64,000 nucleotides of DNA from Desulfobaculum bizertense DSM 18034 (GCF_900167065.1 NZ_FUYA01000001.1:434001-498000); one strand, 5' to 3'. Positions 26,848 through 35,419 are shown, counted from the stretch's first letter. Program-made: numbers and translations. Notes: generated by a model not told the origin, from the sequence alone.

Positions 26848-27291
26848 GTTGGGTGGGGTGAGGAAGATTGGGGGCCAGCCCCCAAACCCCCGCGTAAGGG
26901 AATGATTCCCTTACGTATCCTCATCGAGTTTGAATTCCATCCACGCTTCGCGTGAATGAAATTCAAACTTGGGTGAGAATGGCGTAAAGAAGCTCTTTCT
27001 CTTTCCCGTGTGTTGCCACCATTTTCTTTCTGAACGCTCGCGTTCAGAAAGAAAATAAGTGCGGCAGAAAAGGCAGAAGAACACGCGTTCGGGAAATGCC
27101 ACTAGCTCAAAAAAGAGGGCTGATGGAGAGGAAAGCATAGCTTTCATCCCATTCAGCCCTCTTTTTTGAGCGAAAGCGGGATTCCCAAGGGCCTCGTCCT
27201 TGGGCGGGGTCAAGGGGCAGCGCCCCTTGCAGAGGTGCGGGGACAGAGTCCCCGCCCACCCTAGCGCCTCTTGCAGAACACGACGCCCACC
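26848..27291 (+). repeat. Structured interspersed repeat R3
   Basis: Third copy, same orientation. A short leader GTTGGGTGGGGTG is followed by GGGGGC/GCCCCC, CGTAAGGGAA/TTCCCTTACG, and a long stem 26928-26968 whose sequence (GTTTGAATT.../...AATTCAAAC) differs from R1 but still pairs with two mismatches. Then come CTGAACGC/GCGTTCAG (loop TC), a second long stem 27105-27171 starting GCTCAAAAAAGAGGG, CCCAAGG/CCTTGGG, GGGGC/GCCCC, and GCGGGGAC/GTCCCCGC in place of the ACGAGAC stem. It ends CGCCCACC. It lies just after the sat terminator, at the right border of the sulfate island. Confidence 0.9.
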
Positions 27292-27506
27292 TACTCATAA
27301 TGTTAGTGAACACCGCTTTGCTCGTGAATTTTGCGAAAGGGGAGCTTTTGTGAAATGATTACGAGATGGGAGGCTTCTGTGGAAACCCTTGAATAGCGGG
27401 GGGAAAGTAGAGATTGTGGGGGGAAAGCCCACAAGGGGGCCACTTGCTCCAAAGGTGGAGTTAGGATACGAAAGTGGACTTCCTTTCTGCTTACCGGAAG
27501 AAATTT

Positions 27507-29177
27507 ATGAACGATAGAAAATATACACGCGAATACGCCAAACGCGATGAACGCCGCGACGAGCGCCGTCCAGACGCCAGGGACAAACGGTCCATTACTG
27601 AGGAACTGGTCTCCATTGACCGGCAGCTGACACGACTTCTTGGAAAACGGTGCTACCTGCTTTCCAAGGCTGCAAATGCTCGTAAACGCAAAGGCAGAGC
27701 CCTTGCTGATCCGGGGCAGGAACGCCGTATGCGTTCTGCTTGGGACGAGCTGGTCAAGCGAGAGGGTCTGGACGCTGCGACAACTCGCAAGCTGTTCAAT
27801 CTTGCGAATGGCCTTGCATATAATTCTGTGCGCAATGAGAACAGCAACAAGAGCCGTACGTTCAAGCTGTTCCCGAAGTGCGAGTCTCTTGATGTGAGCA
27901 TCGATGGCCCCCGTGATCTGGAAGAGACACGGATGTGGGCTGCTGTTGCTGCCGCAGCAGAGGCAAAGACAGAGCTGCACCCCATCGTGCTGAACGATGC
28001 ACTTGCAGACCTGCTGAAAGCCTTGAATAAGGGTGGTGCTTCCCTGATTTTTGAAAAGGGGAAAGTCATCAATGCTGGCAAGGCTCCAGATTTTCACGAA
28101 CAGAAAATTTACGTTGGTAACGAGACGCTGAACCTTTACCTGTGCATGGCGATGGTTCTTGGACAGCCGGGAATTTCCACCTTTACTGGTGGCGCATCCC
28201 TGAAGGTCATGGACCTTCGTGCTGTTGCCCATGTTTTTGCAGGTCTTGGTGTTCGTCTGGCGAGCCTTGAGCCTCAGTCCGCTGGTGTGCCTGTGCGCAT
28301 GGAAAGCGGAGGCATGACAAGCGCTCGCTTTAGCGTACCGGAAGGCTTCCCGGCCGAGGCTGCTGCCGCACTGGCACTGTTTGGCCCCACGTACCCAGAT
28401 GGCATTGCCTTCACCTGGGACGAGAGCTGGGATGACGAAGGACTGCTTCGCCGCGTTGCCGCACTGCTGAAAGAATGCGGTGTGCCATGCGAGCTGAAGA
28501 AAGATTCCTTTAGCGTTCGTCCTGCCCGCTACGCTGTGCCGAAAAATCCTGCTATTTCTCTTGATCCGATGCTGTGCGCTTCCGTGCTTGCTGTTCCGTA
28601 TGCAACAGAGGGCAAGGTTGTGCTGAAAGGCCGCTGGCCTGCCAAGCGCCGCATTGCGGGTGAGATTGAATCCTTCCTGAAGAGCCTTGGCTGCACAGTG
28701 AATGTGTCTAAAGAAGACATCACTGTGGAACTGAATGCTCGTCCTGAGGCGCTCGACTTTGAGCTTGAGCACTGCTCCGAGCTGGTTCCGCTGGCACTTG
28801 CTGCATCTCTGGTTGCCAAGTCTGGTGGCCGTATTGCGATTGCAGAAGATTTTGATAGCGCAACCGCTATGGACCTTGGTGACCGCCTTGGCCGCTTTGT
28901 GCGTGTTAAGCCCGGCCGTCTTGTAGTGACAGGCTCCGACAGAGGCAGTTCTTGGGTCGAGAGCGAGGAGTCCTGGGTCAGCCCCACTGCTGACTGGACA
29001 CTTGCTTTGGCTCTGGTCTCTTTTGTCGCACCGGGAATCCTGCTTGCGAATCCTGGTGATCTGGCTTCTGTATGGCCAGATTTTTGGCAGCTTTTTGTGA
29101 ATGGTTTTGTTCCACAACCTGACAAGAAGGAGCCTGAAGAAAGTGGAAAGAAAGGAAGAAGAGTCCGTATCGGCTGA
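27507..29177 (+). CDS. Chorismate-mutase-like/EPSP-synthase-like fusion protein
   Basis: This protein of about 556 residues has a basic, probably disordered start, then a region (about 29-110) resembling an AroQ chorismate mutase: ELVSIDRQLTRLLGKRCYLL, later ELVKREGLDAATTRKLFNLA. The remaining 440 residues look like an EPSP synthase fold: GNETLNLYLCMAMVLGQPG and TFTGGASLKVMDLRAV align with the family's GNxGTxxR and TGDxSLxxRPM, but the arginines are missing. It may therefore bind shikimate-pathway ligands without normal catalysis. A GTG at 27474 is an alternative start; ATG 27507 has GGAAG seven bases upstream. The gene overlaps the small coiled-coil gene downstream. Confidence 0.7.
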   Translation: MNDRKYTREYAKRDERRDERRPDARDKRSITEELVSIDRQLTRLLGKRCYLLSKAANARKRKGRALADPGQERRMRSAWDELVKREGLDAATTRKLFNLANGLAYNSVRNENSNKSRTFKLFPKCESLDVSIDGPRDLEETRMWAAVAAAAEAKTELHPIVLNDALADLLKALNKGGASLIFEKGKVINAGKAPDFHEQKIYVGNETLNLYLCMAMVLGQPGISTFTGGASLKVMDLRAVAHVFAGLGVRLASLEPQSAGVPVRMESGGMTSARFSVPEGFPAEAAAALALFGPTYPDGIAFTWDESWDDEGLLRRVAALLKECGVPCELKKDSFSVRPARYAVPKNPAISLDPMLCASVLAVPYATEGKVVLKGRWPAKRRIAGEIESFLKSLGCTVNVSKEDITVELNARPEALDFELEHCSELVPLALAASLVAKSGGRIAIAEDFDSATAMDLGDRLGRFVRVKPGRLVVTGSDRGSSWVESEESWVSPTADWTLALALVSFVAPGILLANPGDLASVWPDFWQLFVNGFVPQPDKKEPEESGKKGRRVRIG

Positions 29178-29412
29178 GCTTGAGCGGCTTTCTCAAGAAT
29201 TTGAGGAGCTGAAGCTGCAAAAGGAGACTGTTGAGGCCCAGGTGAAAAAACTGATGGCCGAAGAGGATCCCGCGCAAGGGGTATATTATGCGCAGGATAT
29301 TTTCCGATTGCAGCAGGATAAACTCAGGCTGGCAACCGAGATGGAGTTTCGTAGGCGAAAACAGAATCGTCTGCGATTGGCTGAGGAGGAAAAAGCCTTT
29401 TTGATGCACTGA
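29143..29412 (+). CDS. Small coiled-coil protein
   Basis: This protein of about 89 residues is almost wholly helical and highly charged: ELERLSQEFEELKLQKETVE and RLQQDKLRLATEMEFRRRKQ. It has no membrane segment. The likely GTG start lies inside the end of the preceding gene, with AAGGAG eleven bases upstream, so it is probably translated by coupling with the EPSP-synthase-like protein and may be its partner. An ATG at 29101 is possible but has no ribosome site. Function unknown. Confidence 0.6.
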   Translation: MERKEEESVSAELERLSQEFEELKLQKETVEAQVKKLMAEEDPAQGVYYAQDIFRLQQDKLRLATEMEFRRRKQNRLRLAEEEKAFLMH

Positions 29413-29468
29413 TTGTGATGATAACGGCGGTCCCATCTGGGACCGCCTTACACTGAAAAGGGATGCCT

Positions 29469-31388
29469 ATGAACTTGACCCAGAAGATACTCAGTCGTCA
29501 CGTTGTCCGCGGAGAGTTGGTTGCCGGAAAGGAAATCGCAATCCGCATAGATCAGACACTCACGCAGGATGCCACCGGAACGATGGCGTCGCTACAGTTC
29601 GAAGCTCTTGGCTGCGATGCTGTCAAAACAGAGCGGTCTGTGAGTTACGTTGACCACAACACATTGCAAATGGGATTCCGCAACGCGGATGACCATCGCT
29701 ATTTGCAGTCCGTTGCAAATAAGTATGGCATTGTGTTTTCTCCCCCTGGAACAGGCATCTGCCATCAGTTGCATCTCGAAAACTTTGCGCGTCCCGGCCG
29801 AACCCTTGTTGGTTCTGACAGCCATACCCCCACGGCGGGTGGTGTGGGTTCGCTGGCCATTGGAGCCGGTGGACTCTCTGTTGCGCTGGCAATGGCTGGA
29901 GAGCCATACATGCTGGCAATGCCCAAGGTGGTGAATGTTCACCTCACAGGGAAGCTTCAGGGCTGGGCAGCAGCAAAAGACGTTATCCTCCATCTTCTTG
30001 GCCTGCTTACGGTCAAGGGGGGCGTTGGCAAGGTGATGGAATACACCGGACCCGGCGTCGCCACGCTTTCGGTTCCAGAGCGCGCGACCATTACAAACAT
30101 GGGCGCAGAGCTTGGCGCAACCACCTCTCTTTTCCCCAGTGATGAGCGGACTCGTGAATTCTTTGCGGCCATGGGTCGTGAGGATGAATGGGAAGCTTTG
30201 GTTGCGGACGAAGGGGCAGAGTACGACGAAGTCATTGAGATTGATCTCTCTACACTTGAGCCACTGGCTGCCTGCCCGCATATGCCGGACAGGGTGGTGC
30301 CTGTGCGCGAACTGGCTGGCCTCAAGGTCGATCAGGTTGCAATCGGTTCCTGCACGAACTCTTCCTACGCAGATTTGAAAATGGTTTCGATGCTTCTCAA
30401 GGACAAGCTTGTGAGCACAGGAACTGATCTTCTTATTGCTCCCGGCTCCAAGCAAGTTTTGAGTATGCTTGTGGCCGAAGGTGCGCTTACTCCTCTTATC
30501 CTTGCCGGGGCACGCCTGCTTGAGTGTGCGTGTGGACCGTGTATTGGAATGGGAGGGTCTCCAAACAGTGCAGGCGTTTCTGCCCGCACATTCAACAGAA
30601 ATTTTGAAGGCCGGAGCGGAACTCAGGACGGACAGGTGTATCTTGTCAGTCCGCAAACTGCTGTGATGCTCGCCCTGCGCGGCGAATTCACAGACCCCGC
30701 AAGCTGGGGCACGCCTCCTGCTCTTCCTCAGCTTCCGGATGAGGTTCCAAGCATCCGCCATCTCTTCATTTTTCCAGCAGAAAATGCTAAAGATCTTAGC
30801 ATTTCGCGTGGCCCAAACATTGTACCGCTCGAGCAGTTCACAAAACTTCCTGAACAGCTCGAAATTGCTGTGCAACTTGTGCTCGAAGATGATATTACAA
30901 CAGATCACATTATGCCGGCTGGCCCGCAGATTACTGCGCTTCGGTCTAACGTTCCGGCAATTAGTGAGTATGTCTTCTCGCGCACGGATTCAGGCTTTGT
31001 TTCTCGCATGAAAGAAGCAGGGCAGGGCGTTATCGTGGCTGGCGAAAATTATGGGCAGGGTTCCAGCAGAGAACATGCAGCTCTTGCGCCCCGTCATCTT
31101 GGGGTCAAAGCTGTTCTTGCCAAATCTTTTGCCCGCATTCACAGGGCAAATCTTGTGAATTTTGGTATCCTCCCGCTCATGTTCGAGAGCAAGGAAGATC
31201 ATGCCGAGATTCAGCTCGGTGATGTCTTGAGCATCCCGTGCTCTCAGATTGTGCCCGGCGGCAGCTGTTCGGTTTTGAAAAATGGAAGCGAACAGATCAA
31301 AGTCATGAATGATTTGACGGAAAAAGAACTGGATATTATCCAATCAGGTGGACTGCTGAATTACGTGCGGCAGTCTATTGAACGTTAA
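29469..31388 (+). CDS. Aconitate hydratase
   Basis: This 639-residue monomeric aconitase-family enzyme has the iron-sulfur cysteines in IGSCTNSSYADL and CACGPCIGMGG. HTPTAGGVGSLAIGAGG is conserved substrate-binding sequence, and the C-terminal swivel domain carries GENYGQGSSREHAALAPRHL with the catalytic Ser-Arg. The length fits the shorter bacterial aconitase/homoaconitase subgroup (about 640 residues) rather than AcnA or AcnB. It converts citrate to isocitrate, presumably for glutamate synthesis in the incomplete TCA pathway of sulfate reducers. Two in-frame ATGs (29463 and 29469) exist; the second is better spaced from AAAAGGG. Confidence 0.93.
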   Translation: MNLTQKILSRHVVRGELVAGKEIAIRIDQTLTQDATGTMASLQFEALGCDAVKTERSVSYVDHNTLQMGFRNADDHRYLQSVANKYGIVFSPPGTGICHQLHLENFARPGRTLVGSDSHTPTAGGVGSLAIGAGGLSVALAMAGEPYMLAMPKVVNVHLTGKLQGWAAAKDVILHLLGLLTVKGGVGKVMEYTGPGVATLSVPERATITNMGAELGATTSLFPSDERTREFFAAMGREDEWEALVADEGAEYDEVIEIDLSTLEPLAACPHMPDRVVPVRELAGLKVDQVAIGSCTNSSYADLKMVSMLLKDKLVSTGTDLLIAPGSKQVLSMLVAEGALTPLILAGARLLECACGPCIGMGGSPNSAGVSARTFNRNFEGRSGTQDGQVYLVSPQTAVMLALRGEFTDPASWGTPPALPQLPDEVPSIRHLFIFPAENAKDLSISRGPNIVPLEQFTKLPEQLEIAVQLVLEDDITTDHIMPAGPQITALRSNVPAISEYVFSRTDSGFVSRMKEAGQGVIVAGENYGQGSSREHAALAPRHLGVKAVLAKSFARIHRANLVNFGILPLMFESKEDHAEIQLGDVLSIPCSQIVPGGSCSVLKNGSEQIKVMNDLTEKELDIIQSGGLLNYVRQSIER

Positions 31389-31417
31389 CGTCTTTAGAAC
31401 GACTATCGGGAGAACCT

Positions 31418-33307
31418 ATGCTCGACGGAATGCGGCAGCATGCGAGTTCATGGATTATTAAGGTCATCTTTGCAATTATTATTGCAGTATTTGTGCTGGC
31501 TTTTGGCTCTGGTACCATGAGCAATCGTGCCAGTGGTGGCGCGGTACTCGCCTATGTGGACGAGACTCCTATCCTTATTAAGAACTTTAATATGGAATAT
31601 CAGCGCGCCATCGAAGGCGTGCGTCGTCAGAACCCCGGTGTTTCTGCCGCTGCTCTCGAAACCCCTGCATTCAAGCAGCAGGTTTTGAACCGCATGGTGA
31701 ATGAAACCCTTCTCGCTAGCGAAGTCCAGAGACTGGGCATCACCGTGAGCAAGGATGAGGTTCGTTCCCGAATCCTCCAGTATCAGGTGTTCCGCAACAA
31801 GGATAACGCCTTCGATCAGGAGATCTACAAGCAGGTTCTGCGCTCTCAGCACATTACCCCCGGCGTTTTCGAAGCCGATATTCGCCGCCAGCTGAGCCAG
31901 GAAAAGCTTTTCAAGTATCTGAACCTCGGCGCAACCGTTTCTGAGAAAGATGCTTACGAGCTGTTCAAGTTCCAGGCGCAGACTGCTCGCGTTGAGTATC
32001 AGCTCCTGAACTGGCGCGATTTTGCCGACAAGGTCACTCCTTCTGATGACGAAATCGAAGCCTACTACAAAGAGCACAGCGCAAGCTTCACGGTTCCTGC
32101 TGTTGCCAGCTTTGAGTATCTGAGTTTCACTCCGTCTGCTCTCGCTGCTTCCGAGAAGGTCGCAGACAATGAGATCAAGGCGTACTACGAGGCAAATACC
32201 GCTCAGTTCAAAACTCCTGAGATGGTTTCTGCCCGTCACATCTTGCTGAAGCTTGATCCTTCCGCTTCTGACGAAGACGTCAAGGCGGCCGAGGGCAAGG
32301 CTCAGTCCATTGAAAAGAAACTCGCTCGTGGTGGCGACTTTGCCGCTCTTGCGAAAAAATATTCCGAAGGACCAACCGCTTCCCGTGGTGGCGACCTTGG
32401 CTGGTTTGGCCGTGGCGCTATGGTTCCTGAGTTTGAAAAGGCTGCCTTCGGCCTCAAGGAAGGCGCTGTCTCCAAGCCTGTTCGGACGCAGTTTGGTCTG
32501 CACATCATCAAGCTTGAAAAGAAGCGCGCCGCTGGCGTCAAGACTCTCGACGAAGCTCGTGAGCAAATTACGCAGGTCATCGCCGAAGAAAAGGCCGCAG
32601 GCAAGCTCTCCGACCTTCTCGATCAGGCTATTGAGCAGATCATGGTTGGCGACAAGATGGACAAGATCGGTGACTCCCTCGGTATGGCTGCCAAGAGCAC
32701 GGGCATGGTTACAGAAAACCAGCTCGCTTCTCAGCTCGGCCTCAAGGGTGAGGATCTCAAGACTGTCTTCACTCTCGTTGTCGGCTCTGCAACGGACACC
32801 CCCGTGCAGGTTAACGATGGCTATCTCCTTGCTTCCAAGGTGAAAGAAACCCCTGAGCATGTCGCTCCCCTGAGCGAAGTGAAACCTAGCATTGTTGAGG
32901 CCCTCAAGCGTCGCGGTGCAATCACAATTGCTCAGGAGAAAGCTCAGGAGTTGCTCAAGAAGTATTCCGCAGCGAAGGACGTAGAGAGTTCCGCTCTCAA
33001 GATGAGCACTCCCTTCTCTCGTCAGGGCTTTATCGCTGGTCTCGGCGCTGCCCCCGAGCTTGCTGCAGAAGCTTTTAAGGTCAAGGAAGGCCAGTGGCTC
33101 TCCAAGCCTTTTACCGTTGCCGACGGTGTTGTTATCGCTCGCGTCGCGCAGCACATTGCTCCTAACGAAAAGCTTTGGGAAACCCAGAAAGGGTATCTCC
33201 TGCAGCTTTTGACTCAGGCCAACGAGAACGAAATCTTCCAGGCTTTCCTCACCTCTTTGCGTGAAAAAGCTGAAATCAAAATCGCTGAGCCTAAAGTCCT
33301 CGAGTAA
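31418..33307 (+). CDS. PpiD-type periplasmic peptidyl-prolyl isomerase/foldase
   Basis: This 629-residue protein has a single N-terminal membrane anchor (WIIKVIFAIIIAVFVLAFGS, about 13-32), a SurA-N-like chaperone domain (about 35-210) and a parvulin domain (about 265-365) with VSARHILLKLDPS, GGDLGWFGRGAMVPEFEKAA and FGLHIIKLE. A second, degenerate parvulin-like region follows. This is the architecture of PpiD, an inner-membrane foldase at the Sec exit. Downstream of aconitase by 29 bases, it may be cotranscribed with it. A strong terminator follows. Confidence 0.9.
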   Translation: MLDGMRQHASSWIIKVIFAIIIAVFVLAFGSGTMSNRASGGAVLAYVDETPILIKNFNMEYQRAIEGVRRQNPGVSAAALETPAFKQQVLNRMVNETLLASEVQRLGITVSKDEVRSRILQYQVFRNKDNAFDQEIYKQVLRSQHITPGVFEADIRRQLSQEKLFKYLNLGATVSEKDAYELFKFQAQTARVEYQLLNWRDFADKVTPSDDEIEAYYKEHSASFTVPAVASFEYLSFTPSALAASEKVADNEIKAYYEANTAQFKTPEMVSARHILLKLDPSASDEDVKAAEGKAQSIEKKLARGGDFAALAKKYSEGPTASRGGDLGWFGRGAMVPEFEKAAFGLKEGAVSKPVRTQFGLHIIKLEKKRAAGVKTLDEAREQITQVIAEEKAAGKLSDLLDQAIEQIMVGDKMDKIGDSLGMAAKSTGMVTENQLASQLGLKGEDLKTVFTLVVGSATDTPVQVNDGYLLASKVKETPEHVAPLSEVKPSIVEALKRRGAITIAQEKAQELLKKYSAAKDVESSALKMSTPFSRQGFIAGLGAAPELAAEAFKVKEGQWLSKPFTVADGVVIARVAQHIAPNEKLWETQKGYLLQLLTQANENEIFQAFLTSLREKAEIKIAEPKVLE

Positions 33308-33331
33308 GAGCGCTTTACTCCAGAATGCAAA

Positions 33332-33359
33332 AGGCCCCTCAAAGAGGGGCCTTTTTTTG
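33332..33359 (+). terminator. Intrinsic terminator of ppiD-like gene
   Basis: A 9-bp stem AGGCCCCTC/GAGGGGCCT (33332-33340 with 33344-33352, loop AAA) is followed by seven T residues. Confidence 0.93.
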
Positions 33360-33368
33360 TGGCATTAT

Positions 33369-33873
33369 GGCTGGATGGGGGGGGAGGGAAGATTGGGGTG
33401 TGGATGGGTGGGTGGGAAGATTGGGCGTGGATGGGCGGGTGGGAGAAAACCGGGGCCAGCCCCGGACCCCGCGTAAGGGAATGATTCCCTTACGTATCCT
33501 CATCGAGTTTAAAAGCCGTGCAAGCTTCGCTTGCACGGCTTTTAAACTTGGGTGAGAAGGCGTAAAGAGTCTCTTTCTCTTCTGCGAGTTCGCCACCATT
33601 TTCTTTCTGAACGCTTGCGTTCAGAAAGAAAGGGTTGGAGCGCAAAGAAAAAGAACACACGCCCAGTTAATTAGGCCAAAATTTAAGGGCCGGATGTAAG
33701 GGAAAGCCAAGGGCTTTCACACATCCGGCCCTTAAATTTTGGGCGATAGCGGGATTCCCAAGGGCCTCGTCCTTGGGCGGGGTCAAGGGGCAGGCCCCTT
33801 GCAGAGCACGAGACAGAGTCTCGTAACCCACCCTCCCGGCGCCCCTTGCAGAGGTACGGGGACAGAGTCTCGT
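33369..33873 (+). repeat. Structured interspersed repeat R4
   Basis: Fourth copy, same orientation. The leader is expanded to about three tandem units of TGGATGGGTGGGTGGGAAGA, making the most G-rich stretch in the window. Then come CCGGGGC/GCCCCGG, CGTAAGGGAA/TTCCCTTACG, the long stem 33507-33547 (as in R1), and CTGAACGC/GCGTTCAG (loop TT). The second long stem (33676-33742) is of the R2 type, but the right arm has lost two bases and gained a mismatch, so its middle is bulged. CCCAAGG/CCTTGGG and two tail units follow, the second with mixed arms (CGGGGAC against GTCTCGT). It lies between convergent ppiD and DUF169 genes. Confidence 0.9.
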
Positions 33874-33879
33874 TTGGTC

Positions 33880-33912
33880 CAAAAAAAAGCCCCCCCTTTA
33901 AGAAGGGGGGGG
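33880..33912 (-). terminator. Intrinsic terminator of the DUF169 gene
   Basis: A 9-bp stem CCCCCCCTT/AAGGGGGGG with loop TAAG (33890-33912) is followed on the minus strand by eight T residues. Confidence 0.88.
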
Positions 33913-33933
33913 ACAGGATGAAGGGCGAGGGCC

Positions 33934-34725
33934 TTACTTTTGTTTTTTAAAGATAATGAGCGGACAGTTTTTGCACACGTCTGCGCCGGGGAAGTTGTCA
34001 CCGGGGCGAGTGATGGAGGAGGAGCCGAGATTGTTCTTGCGGTCGAGGAGACGCTGAACAGTGGGGGCGATGTGCTCACCGGGGATAATGACGTTGATCT
34101 CGCCTCGTTCTGTTTTACCTGCGTTGTAGCTGCCGCTACAGGCCGGAAGCAGGTTAAACTTCTTTTCGAGGAAGGAGTAGACGTTACCGCCGCAAGCGGA
34201 GGAGTTCATGGTGATGTTGGTCTTTAATGGGTGAACGTCCTGAGCAGCGGCATAGTCAACGGCGAGGTGGTAAGCCTGCATGTTGTCACAGTAGAAGTGA
34301 ACGGTGTCGGGGTCGAAGAAGGTGTCGGCGAGGGGTGCGACCACGACAGCGAGGAGCTTACCTTCTGGGAGGCGGGCTTTGGAGAGCACGAAGCGCTCGG
34401 CCTGCTCGGGGCTGACGGTATACTTGGCGTGGGACTTGAGTTCTGCCTCGTCCATGCCTTTCCAGCCGAGAGAGAAGCGGGCATTGGCACAGCCCTGGTC
34501 TTCGGGGTAGCCGAGGACGGTCTGGCCTTTCATGCGTGCAGCGATTTCCCACTGACAAAAAGTCATGGGCTTTACAGGGGTGTAAAATTCAGGACAGTTC
34601 TCTTTGAAATCTTCAAGTTCAGCTTCATCAAAGATGTACTTCACAGAGATGGGGTAGTGCATGAGCCGCAGCTCGTCCATCAGGGTGTGCTGAATTGCCT
34701 TGTAGTCATGACTCAGAGTTGCCAT
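33934..34725 (-). CDS. DUF169 family protein
   Basis: This 263-residue cytoplasmic protein of the DUF169 family has scattered conserved cysteines (FCQWEIAARMKG, DQGCANARFSLG, NSSACGGNVYS, VCKNCPLIIF). The last pair CKNC and the earlier cysteines suggest metal or cluster binding, but this is inference. DUF169 proteins are frequent in anaerobes and sulfate reducers and remain uncharacterised. ATG 34725 has an AGGAGGA site. The upstream region holds a TTGATA-N6-TCACAA dyad. The gene appears monocistronic. Confidence 0.85.
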   Translation of the reverse strand: MATLSHDYKAIQHTLMDELRLMHYPISVKYIFDEAELEDFKENCPEFYTPVKPMTFCQWEIAARMKGQTVLGYPEDQGCANARFSLGWKGMDEAELKSHAKYTVSPEQAERFVLSKARLPEGKLLAVVVAPLADTFFDPDTVHFYCDNMQAYHLAVDYAAAQDVHPLKTNITMNSSACGGNVYSFLEKKFNLLPACSGSYNAGKTERGEINVIIPGEHIAPTVQRLLDRKNNLGSSSITRPGDNFPGADVCKNCPLIIFKKQK

Positions 34726-34868
34726 TGGGAAATCCTCCTATAAATGTTCCTGGGCGGGGCGAGTGCCCGCCGATACGTCCTATTTTTTGATCTTGCGCCT
34801 GATTTCTCAAGCGGCTGTTTGCATGAGATATGCGTATTTTTCACAGGAGGGAAGAGATTTTCTTTGTT

Positions 34869-34886
34869 TTGATATTTTTTTCACAA
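34869..34886. promoter_or_regulatory. Candidate Rex- or CRP/FNR-type site upstream of DUF169 gene
   Basis: TTGATATTTTTTTCACAA, 144 bases upstream of the DUF169 start, has a perfect TCACAA half and a partial left half. It shares TTTTTCACAA with the site in front of sat. Confidence 0.3.
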
Positions 34887-34997
34887 TATACGACTAATGC
34901 TTGTAATATATGCGTCTTATAGCTTGACGCGGGTGACGGTTTGGGAAAGGTGCTGAAAAAAGAAAGAAAAAAGGGGGAAAGGTGCGGAAATGCTTGT

Positions 34998-35354
34998 TCA
35001 AATTCGGTCAATCGGCTGGAGATAGTCCTGCCAAAAATTGATGAAGGCAAAGACGAGCCGAATGGGGATGTAAATCATAACCGCGAGCATGATGAAAACG
35101 TAGGCATAGCCACCATGCCAGGGGTTAAATTTGAAGTAGCGAAAGGCGGGGTGGTTCCAGATGATGAAGAAAAAGAGAACGAGAGTAAAGTGGAGGAGCA
35201 TCACCCCGAAACGATGTGATTTTTTGAGATAGGCGAGAAGGATAAGAAAGAAGCAGGAGGCATAGAGCAGGGTTGGAACGGGCGTCATAACAGTCAGCCC
35301 GATCTCGTAAGCCCGGCTAAAAATGCTGATGAGTGCTTCAAAAAGCTCTGGCAT
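34998..35354 (-). CDS. Small membrane protein
   Basis: This 118-residue protein has about three hydrophobic segments: VPTLLYASCFFLILLAYL, VMLLHFTLVLFFFIIW and AYVFIMLAVMIYIPIRLVFA. A conserved family was not recognised. ATG 35354 has AGGGGGTG five bases upstream. That ribosome site is one arm of a 12-bp inverted repeat whose other arm lies just after the upstream exporter gene, so translation may depend on RNA folding. It probably shares a transcript with the exporter. Function unknown. Confidence 0.65.
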   Translation of the reverse strand: MPELFEALISIFSRAYEIGLTVMTPVPTLLYASCFFLILLAYLKKSHRFGVMLLHFTLVLFFFIIWNHPAFRYFKFNPWHGGYAYVFIMLAVMIYIPIRLVFAFINFWQDYLQPIDRI

Positions 35355-35355
35355 G

Positions 35356-35419
35356 ACACACCCCCTGAGTATCATAAAGATACCATAGCCATGCGAAAAA
35401 AGGCAAACAGGGGGTGTGT
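35356..35419 (-). promoter_or_regulatory. Inverted repeat covering a ribosome-binding site
   Basis: On the minus strand ACACACCCCCTG (35419-35408) can pair over 12 bases with CAGGGGGTGTGT (35367-35356). The second arm contains the AGGGGGTG ribosome site of the small membrane protein. The 40-base interval has its own short stem (GTATC/GATAC) and a run of T. Confidence 0.6.

Noticed and set aside
27303-29117. 604-codon open frame antisense to the EPSP-synthase-like gene
   Set aside because: Composition is Lys/Gln/His-rich without motifs, and it runs into repeat-flanking DNA; the plus-strand product fits known folds.
31448-33154. 568-codon open frame antisense to the PpiD-type gene
   Set aside because: No start context or recognisable domain; the plus strand encodes anchor, SurA-like and parvulin motifs.
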